A stretch of 64,000 nucleotides of DNA from Kitasatospora sp. NBC_01266 (GTDB lineage Bacteria; Actinomycetota; Actinomycetes; Streptomycetales; Streptomycetaceae): NCBI RefSeq assembly GCF_036242395.1, contig NZ_CP108458.1, positions 682,001 through 746,000 of the forward strand. The letters run 5' to 3'. A program made the position numbers and the translations under genes. Below, in pieces: positions 61,568 through 64,000 of this stretch; the first letter of the stretch is position 1, and every line of letters starts with the position of its first letter. Under the pieces are notes generated by a model that saw only the letters and a program-made list of their open reading frames with translations, was not told where the DNA came from and did no database searches.

Positions 61568-63103
61568 TCAGCGCGGCCTGGTCAGGCGGCGCTCGCGGGC
61601 GCGCCGCCAGGCGGGGCGGGCAGCCGCCAAGGCAGCTGCGGCGGCCGGGCGTTGGGCCGCGTGCAGGACGCCGTAGCCGAAGGTGTTCTCCCCCTCGGCG
61701 TAGGCCTCGGCGGCGAGTTCGGGCAGCAGCCGCTCGGCCACCACGGCGTCCTGGTAGCCGCCGAGGGCCTCCTGCAGGGCGCGCATCCGGCGGGCCAGCC
61801 GGGCGCGTCCCGGGCCCGCCAACTCGGCGGTGTAGCGGGCGCGTTTGGCCGCCTTGCGGGCGACGTGCAGCGCTTCGTCGCGACCGGGGCCCGCGGGGTG
61901 GCCGATGGCGGCACGCATCCGGCGGTCGACGCGGCGCTGTTCGTGGCGCAGCAGGCGTTCGAGTTCACCGCGGCCGCGGCGGGCCCGGCGGCGCAGCGGT
62001 GGGCGGTCGGCGATCCGGCGGATGTCCACCAGGAGCCTGAAGTAGCGCTCGCTGTCGAGGACTTCGCGGACCTGCTGGTAGGCGGTGGCATAGCGCCGCT
62101 GGAACCGGGCGGTGAGCTGGTCCGCCAGCTGCCGCGGTGCGGCGGCCGACGGCAGCTGGGCGCAGGCGGCGGCGAGGCGCTCGCCGGTGGCCTCGGCGTC
62201 CCGGGCCAGGCCCAGGACCTGGCCGAGCCAGCGGAGTTCGTCGGCGACCCGGCCCACCTGCGGCCCACGCAGCAGCTGCTGACCCGCCGTCAGAGCGCTG
62301 CGCAGGCGGCGGCAGCAGACCCGCATCCGGTGCACGGAGTCGGCTTCGTCGCGACGCACCGCCGCGTCCAGGGCGAAGAGTTCGGCGCACTGGGTCCGCA
62401 GGTAGCCGGCGATGGCCGCACCGGCGCTGCCGGCGGCCGGCCGGCGGGCGGAGCCGGTGGCGGGCTGGACGGCGGGCCGGCGCAAGCGGGTGGCGGCGAG
62501 CAGGGCCGCCGGTCGGGCGTCGGGTGCGGCGCCGAGCCCCTGGGCGCGCAGTCGGGCATCGAGGGCGGCCAGCAGGCGGGCGCGGCCGTGCACCAGGCGC
62601 ACCTCGGTGCCGGTCCAGCCGGCCAGCCGTCCCGGCCCCGGAGTGGCGGACAGGGGTTGGGCGAGCGTCTCGGTGCGGTCGAGCCGGGCCAGCGTGCGGC
62701 GGTCGCTGTCGAGCAGCAGCGCGCGGGTTCGCCGGGTGCGCAGTCGCAGCACGGGGCGCGGCGTACGACCGCCGGTGTAGGCGAGCAGTTGGTCGACCAG
62801 CTCGACGGGGACGGCCGCCGCCGGTGGGGCATGCCGCTCGCTGCCGTCGGGCAGGGTCAGGCACCAGTCGGGCTCCGGTCCGCTGAGGGTGCGGCCGTGG
62901 GCGAGCAGGCGCAGGTCGGGTGTGTCGTGACAGACCAGCACCGTCTCCTCCCACCCGCCGTCGACGAGCTCCGCCACCCGCGGCAGCGGCCCCAGGCGCA
63001 GCGGCTCGGGCGGCACGCCCTGGTACCTGCGGACCGGCTCGGGGTCCGCGCCGCCGCCGTGGCGCGACCCGTGCGAACCGTGGGTACCGTGCGGAGTGGC
63101 CAT
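61568..63103 (-). CDS. CYTH-CHAD domain protein
   Basis: 511 residues from an ATG at 63103. A His/Gly-rich start (MATPHGTHGSHGSRHGGG) precedes a degenerate CYTH-like region (about 20-190), where the usual ExExK motif is not clear. The CHAD domain covers about 225-505: VHRMRVCCRRLRSALTAG, ELRWLGQVLGLARDAEAT, ALHVARKAAKRARYTAEL, with many conserved His and Arg that bind polyphosphate in other CHAD proteins. Likely linked to polyphosphate granules. The extreme Ala/Arg content is common for such proteins in this group. Confidence 0.85.
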   Translation of the reverse strand: MATPHGTHGSHGSRHGGGADPEPVRRYQGVPPEPLRLGPLPRVAELVDGGWEETVLVCHDTPDLRLLAHGRTLSGPEPDWCLTLPDGSERHAPPAAAVPVELVDQLLAYTGGRTPRPVLRLRTRRTRALLLDSDRRTLARLDRTETLAQPLSATPGPGRLAGWTGTEVRLVHGRARLLAALDARLRAQGLGAAPDARPAALLAATRLRRPAVQPATGSARRPAAGSAGAAIAGYLRTQCAELFALDAAVRRDEADSVHRMRVCCRRLRSALTAGQQLLRGPQVGRVADELRWLGQVLGLARDAEATGERLAAACAQLPSAAAPRQLADQLTARFQRRYATAYQQVREVLDSERYFRLLVDIRRIADRPPLRRRARRGRGELERLLRHEQRRVDRRMRAAIGHPAGPGRDEALHVARKAAKRARYTAELAGPGRARLARRMRALQEALGGYQDAVVAERLLPELAAEAYAEGENTFGYGVLHAAQRPAAAAALAAARPAWRRARERRLTRPR

Positions 63104-63224
63104 GGGATCAAGCGTCGCGCTTCCGCGCCTGACCTGCACCCTTCCCCGCCCCGTTCGGCGGGCCGGGCCGGCATGATCGCCGGCGCGGACCGGCTCAGCA
63201 GCGGGCCTGGCAGGAAGGCGCCCG

Positions 63225-63261
63225 GCTGCCGGGCCCGGGATACCGGTCCGGGCCCGGCAGC
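63225..63261. terminator. Intrinsic terminator after the lysozyme gene
   Basis: Perfect 14-base arms GCTGCCGGGCCCGG and CCGGGCCCGGCAGC around a nine-base loop, immediately downstream of the minus-strand GH25 gene. Confidence 0.85.
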
Positions 63262-63269
63262 GCGGCCGC

Positions 63270-64000
63270 TCAGTCGGCCAGCGCCTGCAAGCGGCTGTAG
63301 GCGCCGTTGAAGTAGTCCTGGTCGCCGGGGAAGGTCCCGGAGTCCGCGTACTGCCAGAAGGTCTGGTAGGACCAGCCGTTCGGGAGCGTGCCCGGCGAGC
63401 TGGAGTAGCGGGCGATCCAGAGCGGGTTGGTGGCGCCGAAGCCGCCGTAGTTGCCGGTGCAGGTGGTCCACCAGTCGGTGGTGGTGTAGATCGTCGGGTA
63501 GCGGCCGGTGAGGCTCTCGACGGTGTTGCTGAAGTCCCGGATCCAGCTCACCATCGCGCTCTGGCTGAGGTCGTAGCAGCTATCGCCGTAGGGGTTGTAC
63601 TCGATGTCCAGGGCGGGCGGCAGGGTCATGCCGTCGGCCGACCAGCCGCCGCCGTTGCTGACGAAGTAGTCGGCCTGGGTGGCGCCGCTGGAGGCGTTGG
63701 GCAGGGCGAAGTGGTAGGCGCCCCGGATCAGGCCGGCGTCGTAGCTGCCGTCGTACTGCTGGGCGAAGGACGGGTTGGTGTAGTCGGTGCCCTCGGTGGC
63801 CTTGACGTAGGCGAAACCGGCGCCGTCCGCGGCGGCCGTGGACCAGTCGACGCTGCCCTGGTAGCTGGAGACGTCCAGGCCGGGGGTCTGGGCGACCATC
63901 GGCTGCAGCGGTCCGGCGGGGCCTCTGCCCTCGTGCGCGACGATGGTGGACCCGGCGTGGTCGAGCTCGGGGTGACTGGGCTGGAAGCCGCGCCCGGCGG
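63270..64000 (-). CDS. Secreted GH25-family lysozyme (partial, 5' end beyond right edge)
   Basis: The minus-strand frame is open from the right edge to a stop at 63270. The GH25 domain begins TPGLDVSSYQGSVDW (first catalytic-cleft Asp), then FAYVKATEGTDY and LPPALDIEYNPYG with the DxE pair that provides the catalytic residues, and ends TFWQYADSGTFPGDQD. Upstream residues such as HPELDHAGSTIVAHEGRG match secreted actinobacterial lysozymes, so the internal ATG at 63899 is not the true start. It hydrolyses peptidoglycan outside the cell. The signal peptide lies outside the window. Confidence 0.9.
   Translation of the reverse strand, partial: AGRGFQPSHPELDHAGSTIVAHEGRGPAGPLQPMVAQTPGLDVSSYQGSVDWSTAAADGAGFAYVKATEGTDYTNPSFAQQYDGSYDAGLIRGAYHFALPNASSGATQADYFVSNGGGWSADGMTLPPALDIEYNPYGDSCYDLSQSAMVSWIRDFSNTVESLTGRYPTIYTTTDWWTTCTGNYGGFGATNPLWIARYSSSPGTLPNGWSYQTFWQYADSGTFPGDQDYFNGAYSRLQALAD

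Overview
The window is very GC-rich with strong G/C bias at third codon positions, frequent GTG and TTG starts, purine-rich ribosome binding sites, twin-arginine and Ala-rich signal peptides, and near-perfect GC-rich intrinsic terminators between convergent genes. With the families present (DmdR/IdeR-type iron box, LppU-like protein, DUF4331 operon, S53 protease, PAS-LuxR regulator) this points to a chromosomal stretch from the Streptomycetaceae (Streptomyces, Kitasatospora or a close relative). Genus assignment is inference. No rRNA, tRNA, CRISPR array or intact insertion sequence was seen.

Layout: 1-1.6 kb, 5' part of a nonribosomal-peptide-synthetase-like gene running off the left edge. 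1.8-4.3 kb, a Pit phosphate transporter with a translationally coupled small membrane protein, then a hormone-sensitive-lipase-type esterase. 4.7-7.0 kb, a secreted S53 (sedolisin) protease with two near-identical Ig-like repeats. 7.1-9.3 kb, an MFS exporter divergent from a SAM methyltransferase. 9.4-11.7 kb, a GntR(YtrA)-ABC ATPase-permease operon. 12.0-17.8 kb, small proteins, a bacterial I66-like beta-trefoil protein, glucose-6-phosphate dehydrogenase and a FUSC-type transporter. 17.8-22.6 kb, a frameshifted membrane protein, a flavoprotein, and a two-gene operon divergent from a MarR regulator across an operator array. 22.6-29.9 kb, a phosphodiester-glycosidase-like exoprotein, an acyl-CoA ligase, a LysR/MFS divergent pair and an epimerase. 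30-39 kb is a mosaic of small accessory genes (VOC, GNAT, CutA, APH kinase, AraC, NTF2-like, CopD with an iron box, SDR, hydrolase, DUF1275) containing gene remnants: an IS630 transposase fragment and two truncated genes abutting each other. 39.4-49 kb, a CYP102-type self-sufficient P450, a divergent PAS-LuxR regulator, and the glycerol operon glpF-glpK-glpD. 49-52.3 kb, a TetR-SGNH hydrolase-RraA-like group with a clear TetR operator. 52.7-57.8 kb, an LppU-type protein, a C39 peptidase remnant, a UBP-type zinc finger protein, a DUF4331 operon and a protein-tyrosine phosphatase. 58-64 kb, a lipoprotein, extra-looking copies of pth and secE, a P450, a CYTH-CHAD protein and the 3' part of a GH25 lysozyme cut by the right edge.

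How the genes work together: the clearest functional units are glycerol uptake and catabolism (glpFKD), the GntR-controlled ABC exporter, and four divergent regulator/effector pairs with visible inverted repeats between them (MarR/hydrolase, LysR/MFS, PAS-LuxR/P450, TetR/hypothetical). The rest reads as accessory-rich chromosome with scattered secreted proteins and several degraded genes. I did not find a convincing new multigene system; the best leads are the PAS-LuxR/CYP102/glycerol arrangement, the iron box placed against the copD start codon, the NRPS-like start with a degenerate condensation motif, and the orphan secE/pth pair.
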